The translations under genes were made by a program, and so were the position numbers. The notes under the pieces were generated by a model that worked only from the letters and a program-made list of their open reading frames with translations, did not search any database and was not told the origin of the DNA. Source: Alphaproteobacteria bacterium (GTDB taxonomy: Bacteria; Pseudomonadota; Alphaproteobacteria; Rickettsiales; UBA3002). Taken from it: a DNA stretch of 64,000 nucleotides. Numbering within the stretch: position 1 is the stretch's first letter; each line of letters opens with the position of its first letter. Of the stretch, positions 9,279-18,088 are shown in pieces. The stretch covers positions 1,112,629 through 1,176,628 of the forward strand of contig JAFLDD010000001.1 in the NCBI GenBank assembly GCA_017302575.1, given 5' to 3'.

Positions 9279-9324
9279 TCGGCGTGAGTGTACCAGCTTT
9301 TAGGGCGTGGGTCAAAAGCGCGTT

Positions 9325-10485
9325 TTATTGAAGAATAATAGTTACTTTGCGCGTTGGTGAAGGCGAAACTGTAGTAGAGCTAGGCTGCTCGGCAGAAGCG
9401 TCAGCCTCTGTCCAATTAAAGACGCCTTGATCTCTTAATGCTTGTATTGCCACTGCTTGACCATATTGAACTGTTATCGAGTCGACAATACCGTCCCCGC
9501 TAGATCTTTGTCCCGTTAATGCACCACGCATGAACATAATTTGCTCTTCTATCGTTCGTGGAAAGTCATCTGATGGGCTGCTTGAAAACGAAGGGCTTAT
9601 AAACGTTCCCGCAGGTGCCAAGTTAGGAAATTCTACCACATAGGGCCCCTGAAGCGGGTTCTGAGGTATCGCTATACCCGTTGTTCTGGCAGAATTACGA
9701 CCCGTTAACTCCATCACCTGCAACTGCATATACTGACTATACTGACTGTAACCTTGATCTTCCAATCGGTCGATAGCAGCACGCAGTTGTCGTGGTGTTA
9801 AGGTCGACAGTACGCTATCTATATCTCTTATGCCACTACCACTGATGGCAAATTCATCTGCAACTAACTCACGCGGCTCGTTATGCAGATTCAAGCTGCT
9901 GCCACCATCTAAGCGCACTGTAATCCTTTCGCCTGCGCGTTCTCCTTCTCTCTCAGCTTCAAAGGTGTTCAGAATGCTGTACAAGTAAGGGTTAGAACGA
10001 ATTTGCGTGGCAATCATATAATCTACAACACCGCCTGTTCCAAGGTTGCGCACCACGTCATCCATTGCACCAGAATAACCAAAGCTCCGATCCCCTGCGG
10101 AGGCGGCAACCAATGTTCCCTCTGGCAATCTATCGGCATAGCGTATCGCCAACTCACCATAACATGACTCATAGAACACGGCACGAATAGGCAAATTCGC
10201 GCGGGCTATTGCCGTATGAAAACTCTCATAACTGCCGATAACGTCACCAGACGCGTCATTAGAGCCATGAGTACCTACAAAAAGTTCAAATGCCTGCCCA
10301 CCGCTTGCGGTTTGAATACGGCGCGTTATTTCAGATTGGCGCTCCGATTCAGTTCTACCCGCTAAATCATCAATACGGATGACTTCTACATCATCATAGC
10401 GTCCCTCAAGGGCGCGCACTTCGCGATTGAAATCCGCAAATGCAGGGTCGCTATCAGGTGCACCAAGTAGGAAGATTCGCTTCAT
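9325..10485 (-). CDS. Caspase/clostripain-fold cysteine peptidase candidate
   Basis: A 386-residue protein with no signal peptide. The N-terminal domain (about 1-170) looks like a clan CD caspase-haemoglobinase fold: a first strand KRIFLLGAP, then hydrophobic strand plus His-Gly (FELFVGTHGSND, His73), and a later hydrophobic strand ending in VFYESCYG (Cys108). His-Gly followed by [DE]-x-C is the clan's catalytic pattern. The C-terminal half is not recognised. GAAGG lies ahead of the ATG. Base composition is less G+C-rich than in fliI. It sits between fliI and ctrA, with a near-consensus CtrA box 44 bp upstream. Peptidase activity is inferred, not shown. Confidence 0.62.
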   Translation of the reverse strand: MKRIFLLGAPDSDPAFADFNREVRALEGRYDDVEVIRIDDLAGRTESERQSEITRRIQTASGGQAFELFVGTHGSNDASGDVIGSYESFHTAIARANLPIRAVFYESCYGELAIRYADRLPEGTLVAASAGDRSFGYSGAMDDVVRNLGTGGVVDYMIATQIRSNPYLYSILNTFEAEREGERAGERITVRLDGGSSLNLHNEPRELVADEFAISGSGIRDIDSVLSTLTPRQLRAAIDRLEDQGYSQYSQYMQLQVMELTGRNSARTTGIAIPQNPLQGPYVVEFPNLAPAGTFISPSFSSSPSDDFPRTIEEQIMFMRGALTGQRSSGDGIVDSITVQYGQAVAIQALRDQGVFNWTEADASAEQPSSTTVSPSPTRKVTIILQ

Positions 10486-10528
10486 GCGTTGCCTTCATGT
10501 TTTATATTCCTATCATTCCACAGCATCG

Positions 10529-10543
10529 TTAATAATCTATTAC
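10529..10543. promoter_or_regulatory. Near-consensus CtrA box
   Basis: TTAA, seven bases, then TTAC: one mismatch to TTAA-N7-TTAA. It lies 44 bp upstream of the start of the minus-strand peptidase-like gene, so it could control that gene rather than ctrA. Confidence 0.45.
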
Positions 10544-10754
10544 TTCTGATGAAGTTATTGGCTGCGCGACGGGCCATAAATTGGCTTATTGCTCTTTAAA
10601 ATTTAGGATTCAGCCGCTCGGTTAACTAATTTAGCGTGATATATTACACACAATCATTAACTTGGTAACATTTGTATGGTTGAAGAGTGTAAACCTGAAA
10701 CAGATAAAATTTCTTATTCTATTGATTTATATAGCTTCTTTATAGTGGCAAGTG

Positions 10755-10769
10755 TTAAAAATACCTTAA
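10755..10769. promoter_or_regulatory. CtrA box 1, perfect TTAA-N7-TTAA
   Basis: TTAA-AAATACC-TTAA, an exact match to the CtrA recognition sequence, 83 bp upstream of the ctrA start codon. It suggests autoregulation. Confidence 0.75.
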
Positions 10770-10800
10770 TAGTTAAAATTCTAGTTGTTTGTGATAATCG

Positions 10801-10815
10801 TTAATAGTATATTAA
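10801..10815. promoter_or_regulatory. CtrA box 2, perfect TTAA-N7-TTAA
   Basis: TTAA-TAGTATA-TTAA, a second exact match, 37 bp upstream of the ctrA ATG. At that distance it would overlap the core promoter or transcription start, which could allow repression as well as activation. Confidence 0.75.
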
Positions 10816-10852
10816 CTGCTCAACCACGGATTACCTAACAGGGGACCACACC

Positions 10853-11584
10853 ATGCGCGTATTACTTGTTGAAGACGACGCCTCCACCGCTAAAGCCATC
10901 GAATTATCACTCGCCTCTGAAGGCATTATCTGTGACACCACCGAACTCGGTGAAGAGGGTTTGGAAATCGGCAAACTCTACGACTACGATATTATCATTC
11001 TTGACCTCATGCTGCCAGACATTGACGGTTATGAAGTACTGCGCCGCTTCCGCGCTGCGAAAATCAACACCCCTATCCTGATCCTTTCGGGTCTTTCTGG
11101 TCCTGACCAGAAAATCAAAGGCCTTGGTTACGGCGCTGATGATTACCTCACCAAGCCATTCAACAAAGGTGAATTGATTGCGCGTATCCAAGCAATCGTT
11201 CGTCGTTCGAAAGGCCATTCAGAGTCGGTGATTCGCACTGGTAAACTGGTGGTGAATCTCGATACACGTTCGGTAGAAGTGGATTCACGTCCCCTGCACC
11301 TGACCTCGAAAGAATACGGCATTCTCGAATTGCTTTCGTTGCGTAAGGGTTCGACCCTCACCAAAGAAATGTTCCTCAACCACCTTTACGGCGGCATTGA
11401 TGAACCTGAACTTAAAATCATCGACGTGTTCGTGTGCAAGCTGCGTAAGAAGCTTGAAGATGCGAGCAATGGCGAGAACTATATCGAAACCGTTTGGGGC
11501 CGTGGTTACGTGCTGAAAGACCCTGAGCCAACGGCGGAAGCTCCTGCTGCGAAAGCGGCTAAGAAAGCCAAAGCTGAAGCCTAG
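10853..11584 (+). CDS. ctrA: Cell-cycle response regulator CtrA
   Basis: OmpR-type response regulator of 243 residues that controls cell-cycle, flagellar and chemotaxis genes in Alphaproteobacteria. The receiver domain has the acidic pair (EDD at 7-9), phosphoacceptor Asp51 in IILDLMLPD, and Lys in LTKPF. The winged-helix domain has the CtrA-typical [32 protein letters not shown] and [13 protein letters not shown]. The C-terminus is an unusual Ala/Lys-rich tail ([11 protein letters not shown]) instead of the degradation-signal Ala-Ala end of Caulobacter. AGGGGA precedes the ATG. The phosphorelay partner ChpT is encoded about 5 kb away. Confidence 0.97.
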   Translation: MRVLLVEDDASTAKAIELSLASEGIICDTTELGEEGLEIGKLYDYDIIILDLMLPDIDGYEVLRRFRAAKINTPILILSGLSGPDQKIKGLGYGADDYLTKPFNKGELIARIQAIVRRSKGHSESVIRTGKLVVNLDTRSVEVDSRPLHLTSKEYGILELLSLRKGSTLTKEMFLNHLYGGIDEPELKIIDVFVCKLRKKLEDASNGENYIETVWGRGYVLKDPEPTAEAPAAKAAKKAKAEA

Positions 11585-11604
11585 AACGTTTCACATGAAT
11601 GAGA

Positions 11605-11631
11605 AAAGCCCGCTTGGTGCGGGCTTTTTTT
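11605..11631. terminator. Rho-independent terminator after ctrA
   Basis: Perfect GC-rich stem AGCCCGC / GCGGGCT with a five-base loop, followed by a run of seven T on the plus strand and preceded by four A, so it can act in both directions. Its T-run reaches into the stop codon of the convergent cheR. Confidence 0.9.
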
Positions 11632-12451
11632 ATGCCAACGTATAAAGCCCGCGATGATCTTCCATCAGCTTGTATTTGCTGCTGAGGCTGAGAATCGTCT
11701 CGGCGGCTCCAAGCATTAAGAAGCCTGGTGGGTTCAAACAGTTGGCCAACTTATCGAGCACTTGCGCTTTACCTTTGTCATCGAAATAGATGAGTACGTT
11801 ACGGCAGAAAATAATATCGAACTTGCCGAGCGCACTATAGCTATCGAGCAGATTCAGTTTCATGAACTTCACGCTTGTTTTCACGTGGTCTTGGATTTCC
11901 CACATATTACCAGGCTGCTGCTTGAAGTATTTCATGAGCATGGTGATCGGCAGGCCGCGCTGAACTTCAAATTGTGTGAAAAGACCCTGGCGGGCGCGCT
12001 CAACTACTTTCTCGTTAATATCGGTGGCGACGATTTCGAAGGTGATACCGCCTAGTGCAGCGGCCATTTCGCGCAAGGACATCACTATCGAGTATGGTTC
12101 CTGCCCCGTTGAGCACGCCGCCGACCAAATGCGCAAATGCGTACGTCCCTTAGCTTTGAGTTCAGGAATCATGACTTTGGTGAGATGCTCGAATGGCTTA
12201 GTATCGCGGTAGAACATCGACTCATTGGTCGTCATAGCCTCGGTAATATCGGTGGAGAGGGCAAGCGGTACCGAGCCAGATTTCAGTTTAGCTATCAGAT
12301 CGGGAATGTCTTTCAGGTTGTGACTGCGCACAATCGGCTGCAACCGTGTTTCGATCAGATACATCTTATCTTGGGTGAGCGCCAACCCAGAGCGCTGCTT
12401 GAGGAATTCAGCAATCACATCAAACTCGTCTTTGCGAAGGGCTAAGCTCAT
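11630..12451 (-). CDS. cheR: Chemotaxis methyltransferase CheR
   Basis: Methylates glutamates of chemoreceptors using SAM. The 273 residues comprise an N-terminal helical domain (about 1-80) and a Rossmann methyltransferase domain with WSAACSTGQEPYSI (motif I, about 108-121), FEIVATDINEKVV, and FDIIFCRNVLIYFD. It follows cheB in a cheA-cheW-cheY-cheB-cheR order; the two genes overlap by four bases. It ends at the shared terminator with ctrA. Confidence 0.96.
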   Translation of the reverse strand: MSLALRKDEFDVIAEFLKQRSGLALTQDKMYLIETRLQPIVRSHNLKDIPDLIAKLKSGSVPLALSTDITEAMTTNESMFYRDTKPFEHLTKVMIPELKAKGRTHLRIWSAACSTGQEPYSIVMSLREMAAALGGITFEIVATDINEKVVERARQGLFTQFEVQRGLPITMLMKYFKQQPGNMWEIQDHVKTSVKFMKLNLLDSYSALGKFDIIFCRNVLIYFDDKGKAQVLDKLANCLNPPGFLMLGAAETILSLSSKYKLMEDHRGLYTLA

Positions 12452-13050
12452 GCGAGTGCCCTCACGATATAGTGACCCATTTGGTCGAGCGGTAGAACCG
12501 CTTTTGCAATCTTCGCATCGGATACGGCTTTAGGCATTCCCCACACCACCGATGTTTTTTCATCCTGTGCGATGATGGTGCCGCCTGCTGCAACAATCTT
12601 TTTTGCGCCTTCCAATCCGTCGGAACCCATGCCCGTCAGCACGACTCCCAGCAGTCTATCTTTGTAGAACGATGCAAGTGCTGCAAACATTGGGTCAGCA
12701 GCAGGCCTACAAAAATTCACGGGAGGGTCTTGATTAAGGCGCAGCACAGGGCCTTTGCCCGAGAATTCCACCAGCATGTGGTAATCACCAGGGGCGAGAT
12801 AAATCACGCCTGATTTGACCATTTCACCATCTTTGGCTTCGTGGCAGTCCATGTGTGCATCGCGCGAGATTGTCTCAGCAAGCACGGTGGTAAAGTTGGC
12901 TGGCATATGCTGCGTAATAAAAACGGGTACATGGCTGATGCCGCCGCGCAATGACTTGAATAGTGCGGAAAGCGCTTGCGGGCCTCCCGTAGAGCTAGCA
13001 ATAGCTAGCGCTTCAAAACGGTGAGTTTTGGTTGACCTTGCGCTACTCAC
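12448..13050 (-). CDS. CheB methylesterase domain protein without receiver
   Basis: Protein-glutamate methylesterase/glutamine deamidase for chemoreceptors, but only 200 residues long because the usual N-terminal receiver and linker are absent. The catalytic domain is complete: Ser20 in ASSTGGP, His48 in ITQHMP and Asp144 in TGMGSDG form the expected triad. The gene starts with GTG inside the cheY stop codon (TAGTG). The adjacent separate CheY could supply the receiver function in trans; without a receiver, activation by CheA phosphate cannot work in the textbook way. Confidence 0.93.
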   Translation of the reverse strand: MSSARSTKTHRFEALAIASSTGGPQALSALFKSLRGGISHVPVFITQHMPANFTTVLAETISRDAHMDCHEAKDGEMVKSGVIYLAPGDYHMLVEFSGKGPVLRLNQDPPVNFCRPAADPMFAALASFYKDRLLGVVLTGMGSDGLEGAKKIVAAGGTIIAQDEKTSVVWGMPKAVSDAKIAKAVLPLDQMGHYIVRALA

Positions 13051-13424
13051 TAGAGAAGTCCAAGTTGTTCGAGCTTACCGCGAATGATTTCTTCGTCGAA
13101 TGGCTTCATGACATATTCATTTGCGCCGCTCATCATGGCTTCTTGAATTTTAGCGAACTCATTCTCGGTGGTGCAGAAGATAACTGGGGGTTGATGCACA
13201 TCTGTTCTGGCACGTAAGGCCTTAAGGCACTCGATGCCATTCATAACAGGCATATTCCAGTCCAGCATCACAAGGTCTACTTGAGCGGTGCCGCTCGTCA
13301 GCGTGTCGAGGGCCTCTTGGCCATTCTCTGCTTCCAGTACACTGTAGCCTAGCGGCTGGATAATTTTACTCATGACTTTGCGAACAATCTTGGAGTCATC
13401 AACAATTAGACAGGTCTTACTCAT
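13050..13424 (-). CDS. cheY: CheY-type single-domain response regulator
   Basis: A 124-residue receiver-only protein. Acidic pair VDD (9-10), phosphoacceptor Asp55 in VMLDWNMPVMNG, conserved Thr in CTTENE and Lys in MKPFDE are present. The start was set at the ATG at 13424, which has GGAG nine bases upstream; earlier in-frame TTG/ATG codons lie inside cheW. Its product may carry phosphate from CheA to the flagellar switch or act as a phosphate sink. It overlaps cheB by one base. Confidence 0.94.
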   Translation of the reverse strand: MSKTCLIVDDSKIVRKVMSKIIQPLGYSVLEAENGQEALDTLTSGTAQVDLVMLDWNMPVMNGIECLKALRARTDVHQPPVIFCTTENEFAKIQEAMMSGANEYVMKPFDEEIIRGKLEQLGLL

Positions 13425-13425
13425 A

Positions 13426-13914
13426 TCATGACGCTCCATCAATGACGCTGCCTACATCTAGTACCACCAATAATTCATCTTGTAGCTTGAACACGCCAGC
13501 CGCGACGCTGCGCCAGCTCTCATTCATATTCGAAGGCGGCTTTTCGCAATCACTCATCTCGAGGGTAAGCACATCGCCCACCGCATCCACCATGAATGCA
13601 AAAAGCTCATGCTGGTACTCAACCACGACTTTCATCATGGTATCGCGATTGGGGTAATCATCCATGCTTAGACGCTTGCGCAAATCAATTGCAGTGACGA
13701 TGCGGCCACGCAGGTTAAGCGAGCCCGCAACAATATGAGGGGCAAGTGGTACAGGCGAAATGGGCTGTTTGCGCAGCACATCCTGCACAGCCATGACGGA
13801 AATACCAAACAACTGTTGGTCAAGTCGCAGCGTTACAAATTCCTGCTTCAATGCGCCGTAGGCTGCGGGCGCAGGTACATGTGAATCTTGAACCACCAAG
13901 GCACCTGAGCTCAT
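13426..13914 (-). CDS. cheW: Chemotaxis coupling protein CheW
   Basis: Scaffold linking chemoreceptors to CheA. The 162 residues contain one CheW domain after a 24-residue N-terminal extension: FVTLRLDQQLFGISVMAVQDVLR, then VAGSLNLRGRIVTAIDLRKRL and the second lobe ending LLVVLDVGSVI. It starts on the last base of the cheA stop codon (TAATG), so translation is likely coupled and stoichiometry with CheA kept close. Confidence 0.94.
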   Translation of the reverse strand: MSSGALVVQDSHVPAPAAYGALKQEFVTLRLDQQLFGISVMAVQDVLRKQPISPVPLAPHIVAGSLNLRGRIVTAIDLRKRLSMDDYPNRDTMMKVVVEYQHELFAFMVDAVGDVLTLEMSDCEKPPSNMNESWRSVAAGVFKLQDELLVVLDVGSVIDGAS

Positions 13915-16676
13915 TATGCGGCCTCCTGATTATTGTTTTGAAGTTGCTTGGCAATCGCAACGAGCAGCGCCTCGCGGTCGGTTTTCGTTACCATATCCTG
14001 CATACCGCAGTGGATGGCACGACGACGGAATTGCTCGTTCGCAGTCGAGGTGAAGGCAACGATTGGAATGTGATCGAAGCGCTTATCTTTACGCACGGCG
14101 GTTGCGAATTGGAAGCCGTCCATCTGCGGCATTTCAATATCGCTGACGATGACATCAAATGCTTTGGCCTGCATCAGGCTGAGCGCCATTGCGCCGTGTT
14201 CCGCCCACGTGACATGGTAGCCTACGGATTGCAACAGAGGCTCGGCAAGATTGCGCCAGAAATCACTGTCTTCAACTAATAATAATTCGACGTCTTTTAC
14301 CGCATCCACTTTGCGGGCAATTGCGCTAATATCTCCGCCAATTTCTTTAAGGATATACCCAACATCCACAACGTCGGTGGTTTTGCTACCGATCACCATG
14401 CTGCCAAGGAAATGTTCTTGCTGTGAACTACCCTTAATTTCGACAGGCGCTTGCACGATATCAAGAATCTCGTCGATCACCAAGCCGATGGTTTTGCGGT
14501 CATAGGTAAAGACAATAACGGGAATTTCACCGTCTTTCGCTTCTGGGAAATCACAGCCAGGCAAGGTAATTAGCTGCATCAAATCGCCACGATATTGCAC
14601 CACTTTGCTGCCTGCAGACTCCTCGATTTTATCGATCTCAATGTCTTCAAGACGTGAGACCAACTCAAGCGGTACAGTTTTTGGTGCACCACCGCCTGTG
14701 TTGAAAATCAAGAAGCTTGCGACGCGGTCTGCACTATTGATGAGGTTATTCTCAACTTCTTCTCTGCCGCTTAATTCAGGCTCACCCAGGGCGCGTGCAA
14801 TGCCATTCGGGTCTAAGATCATAATAACGCTACCGTCACCCAAGATGGTGTTGCCGGAATAAAGCGCTACATTTTCGAGTAGTCGCGACACAGGTTTCAC
14901 CACGATCTCTTCGGTGTCGTGCACGGCATCGACCATGAGTCCGTAATCGCTTGCGCCTGCTTTTACTACGACGATGTAGCAATCGCGGTCACTCTGTTCG
15001 TCGCTTTTAGGCAAGCCCAATAATTCATTTAGTGATGCAAGCGGCAATAAATTACCGCGCAAGCGCAGCACTTTGGAATTACTGATTGTCTCGATTTTAT
15101 ATTCGGAATTCTTATCAACTCTCACCAGTTCAACGACGTTAAGCTGCGGAATACCGAAACGCTGCTTGTCGGCTTCTACCAACAGCACCGATACAATCGC
15201 TAAGGTGAGCGGGATTTTGATATTGAACGTAGAACCCTTGCCTGCGGTTGAGCTCAACTCAACTGTGCCACCAATTTTTTCGATATTGGTACGCACCACG
15301 TCCATTCCCACGCCACGGCCACTGACGCTTGTCACTTTCTCGGCGGTTGAGAACCCTGCCTTGAAAATGAACTGCATGATTTGCTCGTCGCTTAAGGAGG
15401 CGAGTTCGTCTTTGGTGGTGACGCCATTCTCGAGTGCTTTTTGTTTCACACGCTCGAGGTTGATACCGCGCCCATCATCAGCGATTTTGATGATGATGTG
15501 GCCGCCTTCGTGATAGGCGCTGAGTGTTACAGTGCCAGTCTCTGGCTTGCCCGCTGCTGCACGATCGGCAGGCATTTCAAGCCCGTGATCACAGCTATTG
15601 CGCACCATGTGCGTTAGCGGGTCTTTGATCATCTCAAGCAACTGACGATCCAGTTCGGTGTTTTCACCGATCATTTTCAAATCAATTTTCTTTTTGAGAT
15701 CTTGCGACAGGTCACGAATCAGTCGCGGAAATTTGGTCCACGCCGTGCTGATAGGTTGCATGCGCGTTTTCATCACGCCGTCTTGCAGTTCGGTGGTGAT
15801 TTGCGAAAGCTGCTGCAATGGACCCTTCAGATCACTGTCGTCGCGGTTACGCATGATTTGCATCAATTGATTGCGCGATAACACCAACTCGCCCACCATT
15901 TGCATCAAGTCTTCGAGTACATCGAGATTGACGCGGATGCTTTGATTCACCCCAGCGCCACCGCCGCCTGTGTCCTTGGCATCCGTTTCCAGTCCTTGCT
16001 TGATTGCTTTGTCCTTGTGCTGTTCAGCGAGCGGAGGTTTAGCCGCCGCAGGCGCAGGAACAGCAGGCGTATCTTCCATGAAGGTGCTTGGGGCTTTTGT
16101 ATAATCCACGCCGCCTTCAATGGTTGGCACTGCTTCACGGAAGGCGCGTTCCAGCTCGTCCAACTCGTCTTGCGTGGTGGAGCTAGTCATACCGCCGCCA
16201 CTTTTGATTTCATCAGGCGAAAGCATGTTAGCAACATTAATATCATTTTTCTTTGGTGCAGGCGCGGGCGTAGGCGCACTCGTATTAGCAACCGCGCCGT
16301 TTGAATCAGCAAACGCATTCAGGCGGGCAATGAGATCTTTGTCATCACCTGCTGGTTCACTGCCCGACTCGGCAAGTTGCTCCATGATGGTTTTGATGCG
16401 ATCAAGCGCTTCGAGCACCAGCGATATTGCTTCGGGTGTCACGATAATGTGGCCATCGCGAATTTTACCGAGAACATTTTCACCCGCATGCGCTACCGAT
16501 TCAAGGCGCGGCAAGCCAAGGAATCCGCAGGTTCCCTTGACCGTATGAACGAGACGAAAAATATTTCCCAAAATCTCTTTATCATTTGGGTTTTGCTCGA
16601 GCTTCACTAGCTCTAGATCCAGAACGGCAAGGGACTCGGAAGTTTCGGTGATAAATTCGCTGATTAAATCATCCAT
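13914..16676 (-). CDS. cheA: Hybrid chemotaxis histidine kinase CheA with C-terminal receiver
   Basis: The 920-residue kinase has, in order: an HPt domain (about 1-105) with phosphorylated His44 in RLVHTVKGTCGFLG; a low-complexity Ala/Pro linker with no obvious P2 domain; a dimerisation segment (VNQSIRVNLDVLEDLMQMVGELVLSRNQL); a HATPase domain with MVRNSCDHGLE, IADDGRGIN and GRGVGMDVVR; two CheW-like regulatory modules; and a C-terminal receiver (LLLVEDSDF and VIVSDIEMPQMDGF). The receiver makes it a hybrid kinase, as in several alphaproteobacterial CheA proteins. First gene of the minus-strand cheA-W-Y-B-R operon. Confidence 0.95.
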   Translation of the reverse strand: MDDLISEFITETSESLAVLDLELVKLEQNPNDKEILGNIFRLVHTVKGTCGFLGLPRLESVAHAGENVLGKIRDGHIIVTPEAISLVLEALDRIKTIMEQLAESGSEPAGDDKDLIARLNAFADSNGAVANTSAPTPAPAPKKNDINVANMLSPDEIKSGGGMTSSTTQDELDELERAFREAVPTIEGGVDYTKAPSTFMEDTPAVPAPAAAKPPLAEQHKDKAIKQGLETDAKDTGGGGAGVNQSIRVNLDVLEDLMQMVGELVLSRNQLMQIMRNRDDSDLKGPLQQLSQITTELQDGVMKTRMQPISTAWTKFPRLIRDLSQDLKKKIDLKMIGENTELDRQLLEMIKDPLTHMVRNSCDHGLEMPADRAAAGKPETGTVTLSAYHEGGHIIIKIADDGRGINLERVKQKALENGVTTKDELASLSDEQIMQFIFKAGFSTAEKVTSVSGRGVGMDVVRTNIEKIGGTVELSSTAGKGSTFNIKIPLTLAIVSVLLVEADKQRFGIPQLNVVELVRVDKNSEYKIETISNSKVLRLRGNLLPLASLNELLGLPKSDEQSDRDCYIVVVKAGASDYGLMVDAVHDTEEIVVKPVSRLLENVALYSGNTILGDGSVIMILDPNGIARALGEPELSGREEVENNLINSADRVASFLIFNTGGGAPKTVPLELVSRLEDIEIDKIEESAGSKVVQYRGDLMQLITLPGCDFPEAKDGEIPVIVFTYDRKTIGLVIDEILDIVQAPVEIKGSSQQEHFLGSMVIGSKTTDVVDVGYILKEIGGDISAIARKVDAVKDVELLLVEDSDFWRNLAEPLLQSVGYHVTWAEHGAMALSLMQAKAFDVIVSDIEMPQMDGFQFATAVRKDKRFDHIPIVAFTSTANEQFRRRAIHCGMQDMVTKTDREALLVAIAKQLQNNNQEAA

Positions 16677-16754
16677 AGAATGCCCTGTGCGCAGATGTTT
16701 TTTTATCCGCTCATCTTACACAGGACGATACAAATCACAAATAAAATCGGGCGC

Positions 16755-17411
16755 TTATGCCGTAACGAGTGCCTGTTGGCGACAAACTAGTTCCAACGCA
16801 TCACTGGATGCTTCGAAGGCAAGGCTTGCACCCATATTCTCAACGAGATTCATTGTTAAAAGAGGCTGCGAGCTTTTGGGGTTAAGCATCCCCTCGTCGC
16901 CCTGACCTTTGAGAATCGCTACAAGCTCTGCGTCCAGCTTTACTATGTCACCCTTAGCGCTGAGGCGGACTTCTTTCTCTCCCGCGTCGGATTGCGAAAC
17001 GCGCACCGCAAGCGTACCGCCCTTGATTAGGGAATTGCCCGCAATGATCAAAAGATTTAGGATTAATTTTCCCATACGTTGGCTTATCGCAACACCACTA
17101 GCGTCTGTATGCGCATCGGGCCAATCGAGTTTAACTTTGGTGGACGCAAAAAAGGCTTCTGCCAATTGTTTCTTGTCGGAAAGCGATGCTTCACCCGTTT
17201 CACCTACGCGCCCATACGCCTGACGATAAAACTGCAGGCGGTTTACTGCTTCGCTTGCGCTATTTAATATGAGTTTCATGGCTTCGTTTTCCATGTCGAA
17301 GCCTTCTTCAGAAAGGAATTCGGCGCCATTATTGACAGCACCGATTGGGCCCGTGAGGTCGTGGCACAAACGCGTACACAGCATTTCAGCAAGCTTGGTT
17401 TCATTGATCAT
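16755..17411 (-). CDS. chpT: Histidine phosphotransferase ChpT
   Basis: Dimeric pseudo-kinase that relays phosphate from CckA to CtrA and CpdR. The 218 residues start with the dimerisation/phosphotransfer helix LCTRLCHDLTGPIGAVNNG, with the phosphorylated His17, and continue into a degenerate HATPase-like domain without ATP-binding motifs (ISQRMGKLILNLLIIAGNSLIKGG). It lies 78 bp upstream of cheA on the same strand and may be co-transcribed, joining the cell-cycle relay to the chemotaxis operon. Confidence 0.92.
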   Translation of the reverse strand: MINETKLAEMLCTRLCHDLTGPIGAVNNGAEFLSEEGFDMENEAMKLILNSASEAVNRLQFYRQAYGRVGETGEASLSDKKQLAEAFFASTKVKLDWPDAHTDASGVAISQRMGKLILNLLIIAGNSLIKGGTLAVRVSQSDAGEKEVRLSAKGDIVKLDAELVAILKGQGDEGMLNPKSSQPLLTMNLVENMGASLAFEASSDALELVCRQQALVTA

Positions 17412-17521
17412 GACGGGGTTCTTTTCTTACGATGTTGATTTGCCTTAGCGTAGCGCCAAACGAATAGTGCTACAACTCTTATATAGTAGAACGCAAAAGT
17501 GAATTTTTCGTTAACGTGCCG

Positions 17522-18088
17522 CTAAAGCCTTGATTCGACAAGAGAAGCTAAGCTGTGAAGCACCGTGATGTGGGCTTCTTGGATATGGGCTGTGACCGTG
17601 GACGGCACAACGATAGTTATGTCGGCATCTTTGCGGTCCTTGCCCTTTTCACCCGTGAGCAACACGGTGAAGATATTCTTTGCCTTCGCCGCCGTAATCG
17701 CTTTCAGCACATTTGGGCTTTTGCCAGAGGTCGACATGCCAATCAGAATATCACCCGCCTGCCCTAGCGCCTCGACCTGACGCGAGAAAATATCTTCGTA
17801 GCTGTAATCATTCGCCACGGCGGTAATGATGCCGCTATCTGCCGTGAGTGCGATGGCAGGAAGTGCGCGTCTGTCGTGTACGAAGCGGCCGACAAATTCG
17901 CCCGCGATATGCATGGCGTCGCACGAGCTGCCACCATTGCCACAAAATAGAAGTTTGTGATTAGCTTTTACTGCTGCGGCCATTTTCTCGGCGAGCTTGG
18001 TAATGTCACCTACATGGTTGGTGAAAACACCTTCGACTGCTTGCGCATGCTCAATACGAATGCGTGTGATGATATCGAGATCGCCCAT
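17522..18088 (-). CDS. gmhA: Sedoheptulose-7-phosphate isomerase
   Basis: First step of ADP/GDP-heptose synthesis: sedoheptulose 7-phosphate to glycero-manno-heptose 7-phosphate, for LPS core or glycan heptose. The 188 residues form one SIS domain with the signature FCGNGGSSCDAMHIAGEFVGRF (about 49-70), SADSGIITAVANDYSYEDIF, and ISTSGKSPNVL-type phosphate loop (GMSTSGKSPNV). It starts on the last base of the rpe stop (TAATG). The other heptose genes are not in this window. The roughly 110-bp gap to chpT shows nothing notable. Confidence 0.93.
   Translation of the reverse strand: MGDLDIITRIRIEHAQAVEGVFTNHVGDITKLAEKMAAAVKANHKLLFCGNGGSSCDAMHIAGEFVGRFVHDRRALPAIALTADSGIITAVANDYSYEDIFSRQVEALGQAGDILIGMSTSGKSPNVLKAITAAKAKNIFTVLLTGEKGKDRKDADITIVVPSTVTAHIQEAHITVLHSLASLVESRL

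Larger units (their letters stand above)
10486..10852. promoter_or_regulatory. 367-bp A+T-rich divergent control region of ctrA
   Basis: Intergenic stretch between the peptidase-like gene (minus) and ctrA (plus), with no convincing ORF. It is markedly A+T-rich and carries two perfect TTAA-N7-TTAA CtrA boxes near ctrA, a TTAA-N7-TTAC near-match close to the peptidase gene (10529-10543), and one GATTC (GANTC, CcrM-type) site at 10607-10611. The combination resembles the ctrA promoter architecture known from Caulobacter. Exact -35/-10 elements were not assigned. Confidence 0.75.

Noticed and set aside
11630-11640. Second terminator for cheR
   Set aside because: The hairpin after ctrA is symmetrical and already serves both genes; no separate structure is needed.
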